Positions 35,640-43,881 of a stretch of 64,000 bases of DNA are shown here, piece by piece. The notes under the pieces were generated by a model, which did not search any database, had not been told where the DNA came from, and saw nothing but the letters and a program-made list of their open reading frames with translations. Source of the stretch: Bacteroidota bacterium. GTDB lineage: Bacteria > Bacteroidota > Bacteroidia > Chitinophagales > Chitinophagaceae. The position numbers were made by a program, and so were the translations under genes. The stretch is taken from contig JAEWKK010000019.1 of assembly GCA_023386045.1 (NCBI GenBank), forward strand, positions 372,001 through 436,000. Direction: 5' to 3'. Position 1 is the stretch's first letter; each line of letters opens with the position of its first letter.

Positions 35640-36749
35640 ATGCAATCTGCAATTGGCGCTTCAAAAATATTTACCGGCGAAACCTGGATCAAGGACGGCG
35701 TTATTGTGGTAGAGAAAGGCCACATCCTCGATATTGTTGAACGTGATTCTTACAAACAATCATCTTTTCATTTTTATGAAGATGGACTGATCGTTCCTGC
35801 TTTCATTGATGTGCAGGTATATGGTGCAGGAGGAAAGCTGCTTGCTGTTGATCCAACCGAAGAAACATTGAAACTGATGGAGGGGATTTTCTCCAGGAGC
35901 GGAACTGCGCTCTTTCTACCAACTGTTGCCACTAACACTATTGAAGTTTTCAGAAAATGCATTGATGCGGTGAGAAGTTATTGGCAAAGTGGTGGCCGGG
36001 CGGTTTTGGGAATACACCTTGAAGGACCATGGCTGAACCCTGAAAAAAAAGGTGCCCATGTTAAAGAATGGATTCACGCTCCATCGATAGAAGAAGTAAG
36101 AGAACTACTGGAGTACGGCCGGGATGTAATCAGGATGATCACCCTTGCTCCCGAAATAATCAGCGCTGAAGTTTTGGATTTATTACGTTCTTATCCGGTG
36201 GTTCTTTCGGCTGGTCATAGCAATGCTTCCTATGAAGAGGCTGCAAATGGTTTTAATAATGGCATTAATGCCGTTACGCATTTATACAATGCTATGAGTC
36301 CTTTGCAACACCGATCACCCGGACTTGTGGGTGCTGCATTCAATCATTCCACTGTAAAGGCCAGCATTATTCCTGATGGCATTCATGTGGATTATGCAGC
36401 AGTTTCCATAGCAAAGAAAATTATGGGAAAGAGAGTTTTCGCCATTACAGATGCTGTAACCGAAACCAACAGCGGTCCTTACCAGCATCATCTGGCCGGC
36501 GACAGGTATGAATGCAATGGAGTGCTCAGTGGTTCTGCGCTTACCATGCACCAGGCATTTCTCAACCTGGTTAATCATGTTGGAATTGAAGTGGATGAAG
36601 CTTTGAGAATGTGCAGTCTTTACCCGGCGCAGTTATTAGGATGTGATGATCTCTATGGAAAAATTGTCCCGCAGGCTGCAGGACAATTTCTTGTGATGAA
36701 TAAGCAATTTGCGCTGGTGGATTGTTTACCTGACCACAGCTTCCATTGA
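35640..36749 (+). CDS. nagA: N-acetylglucosamine-6-phosphate deacetylase
   Basis: NagA removes acetate from GlcNAc-6-phosphate, feeding amino-sugar recycling and catabolism. The 369-residue amidohydrolase shows the metal/substrate motifs GIHLEGPWLNPEKKGAH (about 121-137), SAGHSNASYEEA (about 190-201), THLYNAMSPLQHRSPGLVGAAF (about 212-233), DGIHVD and AITDAVTE (about 268-275, catalytic Asp). It is the last gene of a run with a two-component system, which suggests control by envelope or peptidoglycan signals. Its last 24 bases overlap the convergent gene at 36726. Confidence 0.95.
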   Translation: MQSAIGASKIFTGETWIKDGVIVVEKGHILDIVERDSYKQSSFHFYEDGLIVPAFIDVQVYGAGGKLLAVDPTEETLKLMEGIFSRSGTALFLPTVATNTIEVFRKCIDAVRSYWQSGGRAVLGIHLEGPWLNPEKKGAHVKEWIHAPSIEEVRELLEYGRDVIRMITLAPEIISAEVLDLLRSYPVVLSAGHSNASYEEAANGFNNGINAVTHLYNAMSPLQHRSPGLVGAAFNHSTVKASIIPDGIHVDYAAVSIAKKIMGKRVFAITDAVTETNSGPYQHHLAGDRYECNGVLSGSALTMHQAFLNLVNHVGIEVDEALRMCSLYPAQLLGCDDLYGKIVPQAAGQFLVMNKQFALVDCLPDHSFH

Positions 36750-37064
36750 CTCCACTGATTTTTTTCTTTTCATGTATTGCATGAACCAGGTAATTGTGAA
36801 AGTGGGGATGATATCAGTTCCTGGTAATAATTCCTCCAGGAAGTTCAACCCGCCGCCAAAAAATCCTTTAAATCCTCCAAAGGTTCGCCAGTAAATAAGT
36901 GCTGAAATGGGTGCCCAGATCAGGTCGAAGAACTCTCCAAAAAAAGGAACAGCGAAAGTGGCATAGCCAAGCAGGTCCATCAGCAAACAAAAGGAAAGTG
37001 GTGGCAGTGGCTTCTGCTTTACAGGATAGTATTTCGTTTTACTTCTGAAAAACAATTTCTTCAC
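36726..37064 (-). CDS. Small integral membrane protein
   Basis: The 112-residue protein begins at a GTG (37062-37064). Two hydrophobic segments are visible, about 25-45 (FCLLMDLLGYATFAVPFFGEFFDLIWAP) and about 50-70 (ISALIYWRTFGGFKGFFGGGLNFLEELLPG). The charged ends lie on the same side. It looks like a conserved Bacteroidota membrane protein of unknown role. Its 3' end overlaps nagA by 24 bases tail to tail, with no terminator between them. Confidence 0.72.
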   Translation of the reverse strand: MKKLFFRSKTKYYPVKQKPLPPLSFCLLMDLLGYATFAVPFFGEFFDLIWAPISALIYWRTFGGFKGFFGGGLNFLEELLPGTDIIPTFTITWFMQYMKRKKSVESMEAVVR

Positions 37065-37160
37065 GTGCTTGAGTGCTGCAGTTTTTTCCGCAACTTATCT
37101 AGGACGAGTACCGGCATCATTTTGTTGTATGTCTGGTTTCTTTAGCAAAACCTTTTGAAA

Positions 37161-37901
37161 ATGGAGGAGCCTATTCATATTGGTACTTCAGGCTGGAGCT
37201 ACAGGCACTGGAAGAACATCTTTTATCCTCCCAGGCTCAAATCAGGGAATTGGCTCAGTTACTATGCCCAGCATTTTGATGTAACAGAAATAAATGGAAG
37301 TTTTTACCGGCTGCCTGCAGTAGAAACGGTAGAGGACTGGATGCGGAAAGTGCCTCCGAATTTTTTGTTCTGCCCCAAGATGAGCCGCTTTCTCACCCAC
37401 ATGAAAAAATTGCTTCATCCCGAAGAATCCATGGAAAGATTTTTTGAAATTTTTGAACTCATGAAAAAAAGACTGGGACCTGTGTTGGTGCAGTTGCCGC
37501 CGGGTTTCCGGTTTGATTATGACAGGGCAGAACATTTTTATAGGTTAGCCAGAAACAAGTACCGTGAATATGAATTCGTAGTGGAGGTTCGGCATGAGAG
37601 CTGGCTTCACAATGACAGCCTGACCCTAATGTCTAAATATGATATCGGTCTTGTGATTTCACAATCAGGAAACGAATTTCCTTATTCAGAAATGATAACA
37701 GCAAAGAATATTTACGTCAGGCTTCATGGTCCCCGGGAGCTCTATGCTTCTTCCTATGATGAAGAAATGCTGAAAAGCTTTGTAAAAAAATTCAGGCAAT
37801 GGGTGAAGGAAGGACATGAGATCTGGGTGTTCTTCAATAATGATATTCACGGTTATGCCTTTGAAAATGCAAAAACAATGAAGCAGCTGCTTATAAATTA
37901 A
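37161..37901 (+). CDS. DUF72 (YecE-like) protein
   Basis: The 246-residue product is a TIM-barrel-like DUF72 protein. Landmarks are HIGTSGWSYRHWKNIFYPP at the start, the strand YAQHFDVTEINGSFYRLP, LVQLPPGF near the middle, FVVEVRHESW, and NIYVRLHGP followed by EIWVFFNNDIHGYAFENAKTM. The family has no agreed function. An in-frame TTG lies six bases upstream; the ATG at 37161 is preferred. Confidence 0.92.
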   Translation: MEEPIHIGTSGWSYRHWKNIFYPPRLKSGNWLSYYAQHFDVTEINGSFYRLPAVETVEDWMRKVPPNFLFCPKMSRFLTHMKKLLHPEESMERFFEIFELMKKRLGPVLVQLPPGFRFDYDRAEHFYRLARNKYREYEFVVEVRHESWLHNDSLTLMSKYDIGLVISQSGNEFPYSEMITAKNIYVRLHGPRELYASSYDEEMLKSFVKKFRQWVKEGHEIWVFFNNDIHGYAFENAKTMKQLLIN

Positions 37902-37930
37902 AAGAGCAATGAAAAATCATTGCTCTTTTA
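37901..37930. terminator. Bidirectional terminator
   Basis: AAAGAGCAATG / CATTGCTCTTT with a 6-base loop lies between the convergent genes ending at 37901 and 37949. Confidence 0.88.
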
Positions 37931-37948
37931 AATGTTTGATCGTGTTTT

Positions 37949-38302
37949 TTAAAGGTCATCTTCATCGTCGTCGTCATCATCATCTGTATCAATCACAAGA
38001 TCATCTTCGTCCAGATCCTCTTCATCAATATCTTCTTCCAATTCAACTTCATACTCATCTTCATCTCCTTCCAGTTCGTCTTCATCTCCCAGGATCAAAT
38101 CATCTTCCGTTTCATCATCATCCTCATCATTATCGTTTTCATTCGTACGGGCTGCGTTACCATTCACAGGGTGGAATTCTTCCATAGAAAATGGCCTTTC
38201 AATCAACACATCTTTAACCCGGTCAATATTTTCATTAGCCGGTTTGTTTTCAAAGGTTTCATCTTTTGTAACTATGACTGTATCCGAAGTACCGTTAACC
38301 AT
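37949..38302 (-). CDS. Highly acidic protein with Asp/Glu tail
   Basis: The 117-residue product has an ordinary N-terminal third (MVNGTSDTVIVTKDETF...LIERPFSMEEFHPVNGN). From about residue 53 it is almost entirely Asp, Glu and Leu, ending in a run of Asp. Such tails are disordered and may bind metal ions or basic proteins. I take it as real because it is followed by a terminator and lies on the same strand as the CYTH gene, 102 bp away. Its low-complexity sequence makes homology hard to judge. Confidence 0.62.
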   Translation of the reverse strand: MVNGTSDTVIVTKDETFENKPANENIDRVKDVLIERPFSMEEFHPVNGNAARTNENDNDEDDDETEDDLILGDEDELEGDEDEYEVELEEDIDEEDLDEDDLVIDTDDDDDDDEDDL

Positions 38303-38404
38303 AACCGTTCTTTAGTCTTATCACTAAAAAACACGTGCCAGAAATAGTGTAGTTGCAAGCGTTAGAAATTCAGCGGCTTACAAATGAAATTCAATATCGG
38401 TGCT

Positions 38405-38932
38405 TTAAGGAATTGAGGAGTTTTTTGCCAGTAAAAGGTCGCTGTAAGACTGGGCTATGAAATCCTTTTCTTCCAACCCGAACACTGAAGCCCAGTGGCT
38501 GCATTGTTCTTTTAGTTTATCAATTCCAATTTTGCCGTCTGTATCAATTGCTTCCACTTCAACAAAGGATCCCAATTCTCTAACTTCATCAAAATGGAAC
38601 TTGATATTGTCTATGAAATAAATCTTTCTTTTCTTATCAACTATGACGAGGATGCCCAGTGCTTTCTCCAAAACTTCCATGAGTGAGTTGGAAGGTGCAT
38701 GCTGATAAAGGGTTACGTCAGATTGTTTAGCTCCTGCAATATTTTGGCGATGGTAATGGATCAGTGCATTTTCAATTCTGCCCTGTCTGAGTTTCAACCT
38801 GCCATGAGTCACATGAAAATAAGTATCTACCTGGTGATCAAGTCCTTTGTATTCAGGATGATATTGCAGCAAAATCTCTTCCAGTTGATCTATGTTTTTT
38901 GAAGAAGCCTTGAACTCAAAATTGATATGCAT
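38405..38932 (-). CDS. CYTH-domain protein (CyaB/triphosphatase-like)
   Basis: The 175-residue product is a single CYTH tunnel domain: an NFEFKA opening (the N-x-E-x-K form common in CyaB-like members), LDHQVDTYFHVTHGRLKLRQG (about 31-51), ENALIHYHRQ, then VDKKRKIYFIDNIKFHFDEVRELGSFVEVEAI (about 98-130) carrying the acidic and basic tunnel residues. CYTH enzymes hydrolyse triphosphates or, rarely, make cAMP. A triphosphatase role is more likely, but the substrate cannot be read. It is divergent from the OmpA-like gene by 68 bp. Confidence 0.88.
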   Translation of the reverse strand: MHINFEFKASSKNIDQLEEILLQYHPEYKGLDHQVDTYFHVTHGRLKLRQGRIENALIHYHRQNIAGAKQSDVTLYQHAPSNSLMEVLEKALGILVIVDKKRKIYFIDNIKFHFDEVRELGSFVEVEAIDTDGKIGIDKLKEQCSHWASVFGLEEKDFIAQSYSDLLLAKNSSIP

Positions 38933-39000
38933 GATGATCTTTTCTGCAAATAAAAGAAGAGGGTGGCATAATTTTTTCGGCTTTCCTGCAAACTCAGTCT

Positions 39001-39825
39001 ATGTATTCTTTCAAAAGTATCCTGCTCTGTCTGGCAACCGCTGTTATCTTCAGTTCCTGCATCTCTCAGAAAAAATACCAGGCCGCCCTCGACAGGGAGC
39101 AAAGCCTGCTGGCAAAAAGAACTGAACTCGAAAATGACATCACCAGGTTGAAAGGCCAGATCGAATCACTTGAAACTGATAATGCAAAACTGCTCAAGCA
39201 AATAGACGATGCGATGAAAAGAGCGGCTGATGCGGCTGGCATGGCCAATATGACGCAACAGCAGCTGGAAGCAGAGCAAAAAAGATTGTGGGACCTTCGC
39301 AAATTGCTGGACCAGCAACGAAAAGCCGTGGAAGACCTGAGACTGAAAATGGCGAATGCACTTACTGGTTTTAATTCCAATGAACTGCAGGTATTTGTAA
39401 AAAATGGAAAAGTATATGTGAGCCTTCAGGAAAACCTTTTGTTTCCATCAGGAAGTGCCGTGGTCAATCCAAAGGGGAAGCAGGCCCTGGGTACTTTAGC
39501 ACAGGTGCTCAATACCAATCCCGATATTAATGTTGTAGTTGAAGGCCATACAGACTCTGTTCCCATTAAAGGCCGGTACGAGGACAATTGGGCGCTGAGT
39601 GTGGCGCGTTCTACAGCTATTGTACGCATACTAACGGACACCTATAAGGTAGACCCTACCAGGGTAACCGCGAGCGGTAGAAGTAAATACGAACCTGTAG
39701 ATGATAATGCCACTGCTGAGGGCAGGCAAAAAAACCGCAGGACAGAGATTATTCTTGCTCCAAAACTGGATGAGCTCATGCAAATACTGCAACAGGCGCC
39801 GGCAGATTCTGCGGGTACCCAATAA
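39001..39825 (+). CDS. OmpA-family lipoprotein with coiled coil
   Basis: The 274-residue product has the lipobox VIFSSC (C20). A long Glu/Lys/Gln coiled coil (about 25-120) is followed by an OmpA-like peptidoglycan-binding domain (about 150-262): FPSGSAVVNPKGKQALGTLAQVL, then VVVEGHTDSVPIKGRYEDNWALSVARSTAIVRIL, then RVTASGRSKYEPVDDNATAEGRQKNRRTEI. The Asp and Arg of the HTDS and RRTEI motifs, which bind diaminopimelate, are present. The protein probably tethers the outer membrane to the wall. Confidence 0.94.
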   Translation: MYSFKSILLCLATAVIFSSCISQKKYQAALDREQSLLAKRTELENDITRLKGQIESLETDNAKLLKQIDDAMKRAADAAGMANMTQQQLEAEQKRLWDLRKLLDQQRKAVEDLRLKMANALTGFNSNELQVFVKNGKVYVSLQENLLFPSGSAVVNPKGKQALGTLAQVLNTNPDINVVVEGHTDSVPIKGRYEDNWALSVARSTAIVRILTDTYKVDPTRVTASGRSKYEPVDDNATAEGRQKNRRTEIILAPKLDELMQILQQAPADSAGTQ

Positions 39826-39862
39826 TTCAATTTCAGTGGAGTGCAGGCAAAAAAATTAATTA

Positions 39863-40093
39863 ATGGAATCTTTATTCAATACAAGGATCAGTATCAATAA
39901 CCAGGATGTTCCCTACCATGTGATCTTCGACAAAGAAGAGTATCAGTTTCAACCAGAGCAGGGCAGCAGTGAATCACCGCGTTTCTTCTTTGTTCGTGAA
40001 CATGATGAATGGCACTGCCAGCAGGAGCTGTCGGAAGAGATCAAAACGCAGGCGGTTGCGGCGCTGGAAAAATATCTGATGAAACAGCATTGA
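39863..40093 (+). CDS. Small conserved cytoplasmic-type protein
   Basis: The 76-residue product has no signal peptide or membrane segment. It reads as a small alpha/beta domain: strands SLFNTRISINNQDVPYHVIFDKEEYQFQPE and RFFFVREHDEWHC, then a helix LSEEIKTQAVAALEKYLMKQH. The composition is gene-like and it is 37 bp after the OmpA gene in the same direction. Its stop is one base from the convergent mqnC stop, with no terminator visible. Function unknown. Confidence 0.72.
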   Translation: MESLFNTRISINNQDVPYHVIFDKEEYQFQPEQGSSESPRFFFVREHDEWHCQQELSEEIKTQAVAALEKYLMKQH

Positions 40094-40094
40094 A

Positions 40095-41219
40095 TCAGTA
40101 ATTAACCACCTGCTCTTCGATAGTTTCAGGGATTTCTCTCCACTCATATTGCTGGTTGCGCAGTTGTGGTTCAAAGCCCGCTTCCCTGATCGCATCCTGT
40201 ATGCTTCTGTAAGTAAATCGGTGAGGTGCACCTGCAGCGCTTACTACATTTTCTTCGATCATGATGGATCCAAAATCATTGGCACCGCCATGCAGGCAAA
40301 GTTGTGCTGTCTGTTTTCCAACCGTCAACCAGGAAGCCTGGATGTTTTTGATGTTTGGCAACATGATGCGACTGATCGCGATCATACGAATGTATTCTTC
40401 AGGAGTAGTCAGGTTTTGGACACCACGAATTTTAGTGAGCAGTGTATCCACGTCCTGGAAAGTCCATGGAATAAATGCCAGAAAACCTTTGGCATGCGCT
40501 GGCTTCTTCGCCTGCACATCGCGGATCTTCACAAGGTGTTCAAATCTTTCACGAACAGTTTCCACATGTCCAAACATCATGGTAGCGGAAGTGGTGATGT
40601 CCAGTTTATGTGCTTCATGCATGATGTCCAGCCACTCATCTGCCCCGCACTTACCTTTGGAGATCAATCTTCGTACACGGTCAACAAGGATTTCTGCACC
40701 TGCACCAGGAAGTGAATCCATGCCCGCTTCTTTCAGTGCTCTGAGTACTTCATGATGCGTTGATTTTTCCAGTTTGGTGATATGCGCTACTTCCGGGGGA
40801 CCCAGTGCGTGCAGCTTGATGGTTGGAAATTCCTGCTTGATCTGCCTGAAAGTATTGGTATAAAAATCCAGTCCAAGTTCAGGATGGTGGCCACCCTGTA
40901 ACAGGAGCTGGTCACCACCGTACTTAATGGTTTCACTGATCTTTTTCCTGTATGCCGGCATGTCGGTAATATAAGCTTCGGCATGGCCAGGTATGCGGTA
41001 GAAATTACAGAACTTACAATTGGCTATGCAAACATTGGTGGTGTTGACATTGCGATCGATCTGCCAGGTAACTTTTCCATGTGGCACCTGCTTCTTGCGC
41101 AATTCATCAGCCACATACATCAGTTCCGATAATGGTGCATTTTCAAAAAGAAACATGCCTTCTTCAATGGATAAAAATTCAAATTGAAGTGCTTTTTCGT
41201 AAAGGGAAGTCAGTTGCAT
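40095..41219 (-). CDS. mqnC: Cyclic dehypoxanthinyl futalosine synthase (radical SAM)
   Basis: MqnC is the radical-SAM enzyme that cyclises dehypoxanthine futalosine in the futalosine route to menaquinone. The 374-residue product starts at the ATG at 41219, because the 11 codons before it do not fit the family. The cluster motif CIANCKFC is in INVNTTNVCIANCKFCNFYR-like context (about 60-75). Other landmarks are GGDQLLLQGGHHPELGLDFY, TTSATMMFGHVET and FIPWTFQD; the last is characteristic of MqnC over MqnE. The cluster-bearing motif is intact. The other menaquinone genes are not in the window. Confidence 0.93.
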   Translation of the reverse strand: MQLTSLYEKALQFEFLSIEEGMFLFENAPLSELMYVADELRKKQVPHGKVTWQIDRNVNTTNVCIANCKFCNFYRIPGHAEAYITDMPAYRKKISETIKYGGDQLLLQGGHHPELGLDFYTNTFRQIKQEFPTIKLHALGPPEVAHITKLEKSTHHEVLRALKEAGMDSLPGAGAEILVDRVRRLISKGKCGADEWLDIMHEAHKLDITTSATMMFGHVETVRERFEHLVKIRDVQAKKPAHAKGFLAFIPWTFQDVDTLLTKIRGVQNLTTPEEYIRMIAISRIMLPNIKNIQASWLTVGKQTAQLCLHGGANDFGSIMIEENVVSAAGAPHRFTYRSIQDAIREAGFEPQLRNQQYEWREIPETIEEQVVNY

Positions 41220-41352
41220 AGCGCCGGCAAAGTTACAGATGAACGGGGGCAATTATGATAAATGGTTTGCATGCCGCCAAAGCTTACCATATTTTTAATA
41301 GTGAAGGTCCTGCAACATTTAAAAGCCAGGGCTTGTCTTACCAGGGCCGGGC

Positions 41353-42537
41353 ATGAGAAAACTAACGACCATACTATTGCTTTGTATCAGTCTGTGCGCT
41401 ACTGCGCAGGAAGAATTCATCCAGCCCTCACGCTTCATCACCAGCTTCCCATTCAAATTGTATACTGGAGGAGTGATTGTGATGGAAGGCCAGCTGGCAC
41501 CCTTTCCCGACACGCTGAACTTTATTTTGGACACTGGAAGCGGCGGTATTTCAATTGACTCCACGACAGCAGTATATTTTGGACTGGAAGGCATTCCTTC
41601 GGACAGGATCATCCGGGGCATTGCGGGCATCAGGAATGTGAGCTTTGTAAACAACAGAACCCTGAACCTTCCCGGCATCACCATCGACAGCCTCAATTTT
41701 CACATAAACGATTATTCCATTCTCACAGCTGTTTATGGAGAAAGAATTGATGGTATCATCGGCTATTCTGTATTGAGTCGGTATATTCTAAAAATAAATT
41801 ACGACAGCACCCAGGTGGAATTCTGGACCCGCGGTACTATAAAATATCCCAGGGGAGGCTACCTGCTTAGGCCGTATATCAATACCCTGCCAGTTCAAAG
41901 TCTCAAGGTGCGCGACGGGCATTCAGTAACTGCCCGTTTTTTATATGATATGGGGGCGGGACTGAACATGATGCTCTCCACTGATTTTCTCAAGGACAGT
42001 ACGCTGCTGCACAAAAAACGAAAGCTTTTTGCCAAACAGGCCGAAGGTTTAGGTGGCAAGGTGGATATGCATCTTACTGTGATACGTGAAGTAAGACTGG
42101 GACCCTATAAATTCAAAAAGGTTCCTGTTTATGTTTTTGATGATACTTATAATATCACTTCCTATCCTTCCCTCGCTGGCATACTTGGAAATGATATACT
42201 GCGTCGCTTCAATGTGATTCTTAATTATGAAAGAAGGGAATTCCACTTACTGCCCAATTCTCATTTTGGTGAGCCCTTTGATTATTCTTACAGCGGCATT
42301 GAACTCTACCAGGTGGATGGAAGGATCATTGTGGGCGATGTGGCCAAAGGATCTCCCGCAGAAATTGCCGGTGTAAAAGAAGATGACATCGTAATGGCTG
42401 TCAACAATAATTTCAGCCAGGACCTCCAGCAATACAAGGCCTCTATTCAAAAAAGCGGCGACTGGCTCAAGCTGATCATCCAGCGTGATGGCGAACTCAA
42501 AGCCATCAACTTCAGGGTCAAGAGCATACTCCGTTAA
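41353..42537 (+). CDS. Secreted aspartyl protease with PDZ domain
   Basis: The 394-residue product has a signal peptide ending CATAQ. A retropepsin-like fold carries the catalytic motif FILDTGSGG at about D60. A second lobe contains LYDMGAG near 198-204, in which the Thr of DTG is Met, so only the first lobe keeps the canonical triad. A PDZ domain follows (about 315-390, YQVDGRIIVGDVAKGSPAEIAGVKEDDIVMAVNNN). This layout is common in Bacteroidota secreted proteins. Whether it is an active single-lobed (dimeric) protease or a degenerate one cannot be told here. Confidence 0.88.
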   Translation: MRKLTTILLLCISLCATAQEEFIQPSRFITSFPFKLYTGGVIVMEGQLAPFPDTLNFILDTGSGGISIDSTTAVYFGLEGIPSDRIIRGIAGIRNVSFVNNRTLNLPGITIDSLNFHINDYSILTAVYGERIDGIIGYSVLSRYILKINYDSTQVEFWTRGTIKYPRGGYLLRPYINTLPVQSLKVRDGHSVTARFLYDMGAGLNMMLSTDFLKDSTLLHKKRKLFAKQAEGLGGKVDMHLTVIREVRLGPYKFKKVPVYVFDDTYNITSYPSLAGILGNDILRRFNVILNYERREFHLLPNSHFGEPFDYSYSGIELYQVDGRIIVGDVAKGSPAEIAGVKEDDIVMAVNNNFSQDLQQYKASIQKSGDWLKLIIQRDGELKAINFRVKSILR

Positions 42538-42636
42538 CTTCAATCTGTTTCCTGCCCTTCGCCTGATTACATTGTTTTTTGAGATATTTTTACAGACTGC
42601 AAGAATTGCAGAATACGGAACTAAAACCTTTGATCA

Positions 42637-43875
42637 GTGGTTAATTTTGAACGTTTTACTTTATCGAATGGATTAAGAGTGATCGTACACCAGGATACTT
42701 CCACCCCCATGGCCGTGGTGAATGTTATGTACGATGTAGGCGCAAGGGATGAAGATCCCAACCGTACCGGCTTTGCCCACCTTTTTGAACACCTGATGTT
42801 TGGCGGATCCATCAATATCCCGGTATATGATGAACCCCTCCAAATGGCCGGAGGCGAAAACAATGCTTACACCACTAACGACCTGACCAATTATTATATT
42901 CAGCTGCCTGCGGAGAATATTGAAACGGCCTTTTGGCTTGAAAGCGACCGCATGCTTTCCCTGGCCTTCACCGATAACAGTCTGGAAGTACAGCGCAAAG
43001 TGGTTTGCGAGGAATTCAAAGAGCACTATCTCAACAAGCCTTATGGAGATGTATGGCTTCGTCTGCGTGATCTTTCCTATGAAGTGCATCCTTATAAATG
43101 GATGACCATTGGCAAGGAACTTTCACATATTGAAAACGCACAGCTGCAGGATGTTCGCAATTTCTTCTTCAAACATTACAGGCCAGTGAATGCAATATTG
43201 GTTGTTGCAGGAAATGTTACCACAGAGCGTGTAAAAACCCTTGCTGAAAAATGGTTCGGGCCCATTGAATCAGGAGAAAAATACAACAGGCAATTGCCTG
43301 AGGAGCCACGTCAAACAGTTGCAAGAAAACTTGAAATGACTGCCGATGTACCGCTCGATGCTTTGTACAAATGCTGGCATATCTATCCGAGGATGGATCA
43401 TAAGTATTATGTTTCTGACCTGATAACGGAACTGCTTAGCGGTGGAGGTTCTTCACGTTTGTTCCAGTCACTGGTTAAAGAGCAAAAACTGTTCAGCAAT
43501 ATTGAATGCTATCACTTTGGAACTGTTGATGCGGGCCTGCTTACCATTGAAGGCAAATTGGTGAAAGGTGTGAAGATGGAAGATGCCGAAGCTGCCATCA
43601 GTAAAGAGCTCGAAAAATTAAAAAATGAAAAGGTCAAGGAAGAAGAGTTGCAAAAGGTGAAGAATAAAACTGAAAGCATGATTGCTTTCGAAGACATGAG
43701 CCTTATGAATCGCGCTAACAGTCTTGCATTTTATGAACTGCTGGGCGATGCCAGGTTAATGAATTCTGAACTGGACCGCTACAATAAAGTTACGGTGGAG
43801 GATGTGCAGGAACTAAGCAGGGAAATTTTCCGCGAAGAAAACAGCAACACCCTCTGGTATTTATCAAAGAATTAA
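42637..43875 (+). CDS. M16 zinc metallopeptidase, catalytic subunit
   Basis: The 412-residue product has the inverted zinc motif HLFEH (about 48-52) in GFAHLFEHLMFGGS, the third ligand Glu near 127 in VVCEEFKEHYLNKPYGD, and the M16 C-terminal half. No signal peptide is seen, so it may be cytoplasmic. The start is GTG at 42637: an in-frame TGA lies two codons upstream and the next ATG is inside the conserved core. The second M16 gene begins 6 bp later, so the two proteins are expected to form a heterodimer, like mitochondrial processing peptidase. Confidence 0.93.
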   Translation: MVNFERFTLSNGLRVIVHQDTSTPMAVVNVMYDVGARDEDPNRTGFAHLFEHLMFGGSINIPVYDEPLQMAGGENNAYTTNDLTNYYIQLPAENIETAFWLESDRMLSLAFTDNSLEVQRKVVCEEFKEHYLNKPYGDVWLRLRDLSYEVHPYKWMTIGKELSHIENAQLQDVRNFFFKHYRPVNAILVVAGNVTTERVKTLAEKWFGPIESGEKYNRQLPEEPRQTVARKLEMTADVPLDALYKCWHIYPRMDHKYYVSDLITELLSGGGSSRLFQSLVKEQKLFSNIECYHFGTVDAGLLTIEGKLVKGVKMEDAEAAISKELEKLKNEKVKEEELQKVKNKTESMIAFEDMSLMNRANSLAFYELLGDARLMNSELDRYNKVTVEDVQELSREIFREENSNTLWYLSKN

Positions 43876-43881
43876 AAAGAA

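Noticed and set aside
37909..38187. 92-codon His-rich plus-strand frame
   Set aside because: It is the mirror of the Asp/Glu-rich minus-strand gene; GAT/GAA repeats read backwards give His and Leu.
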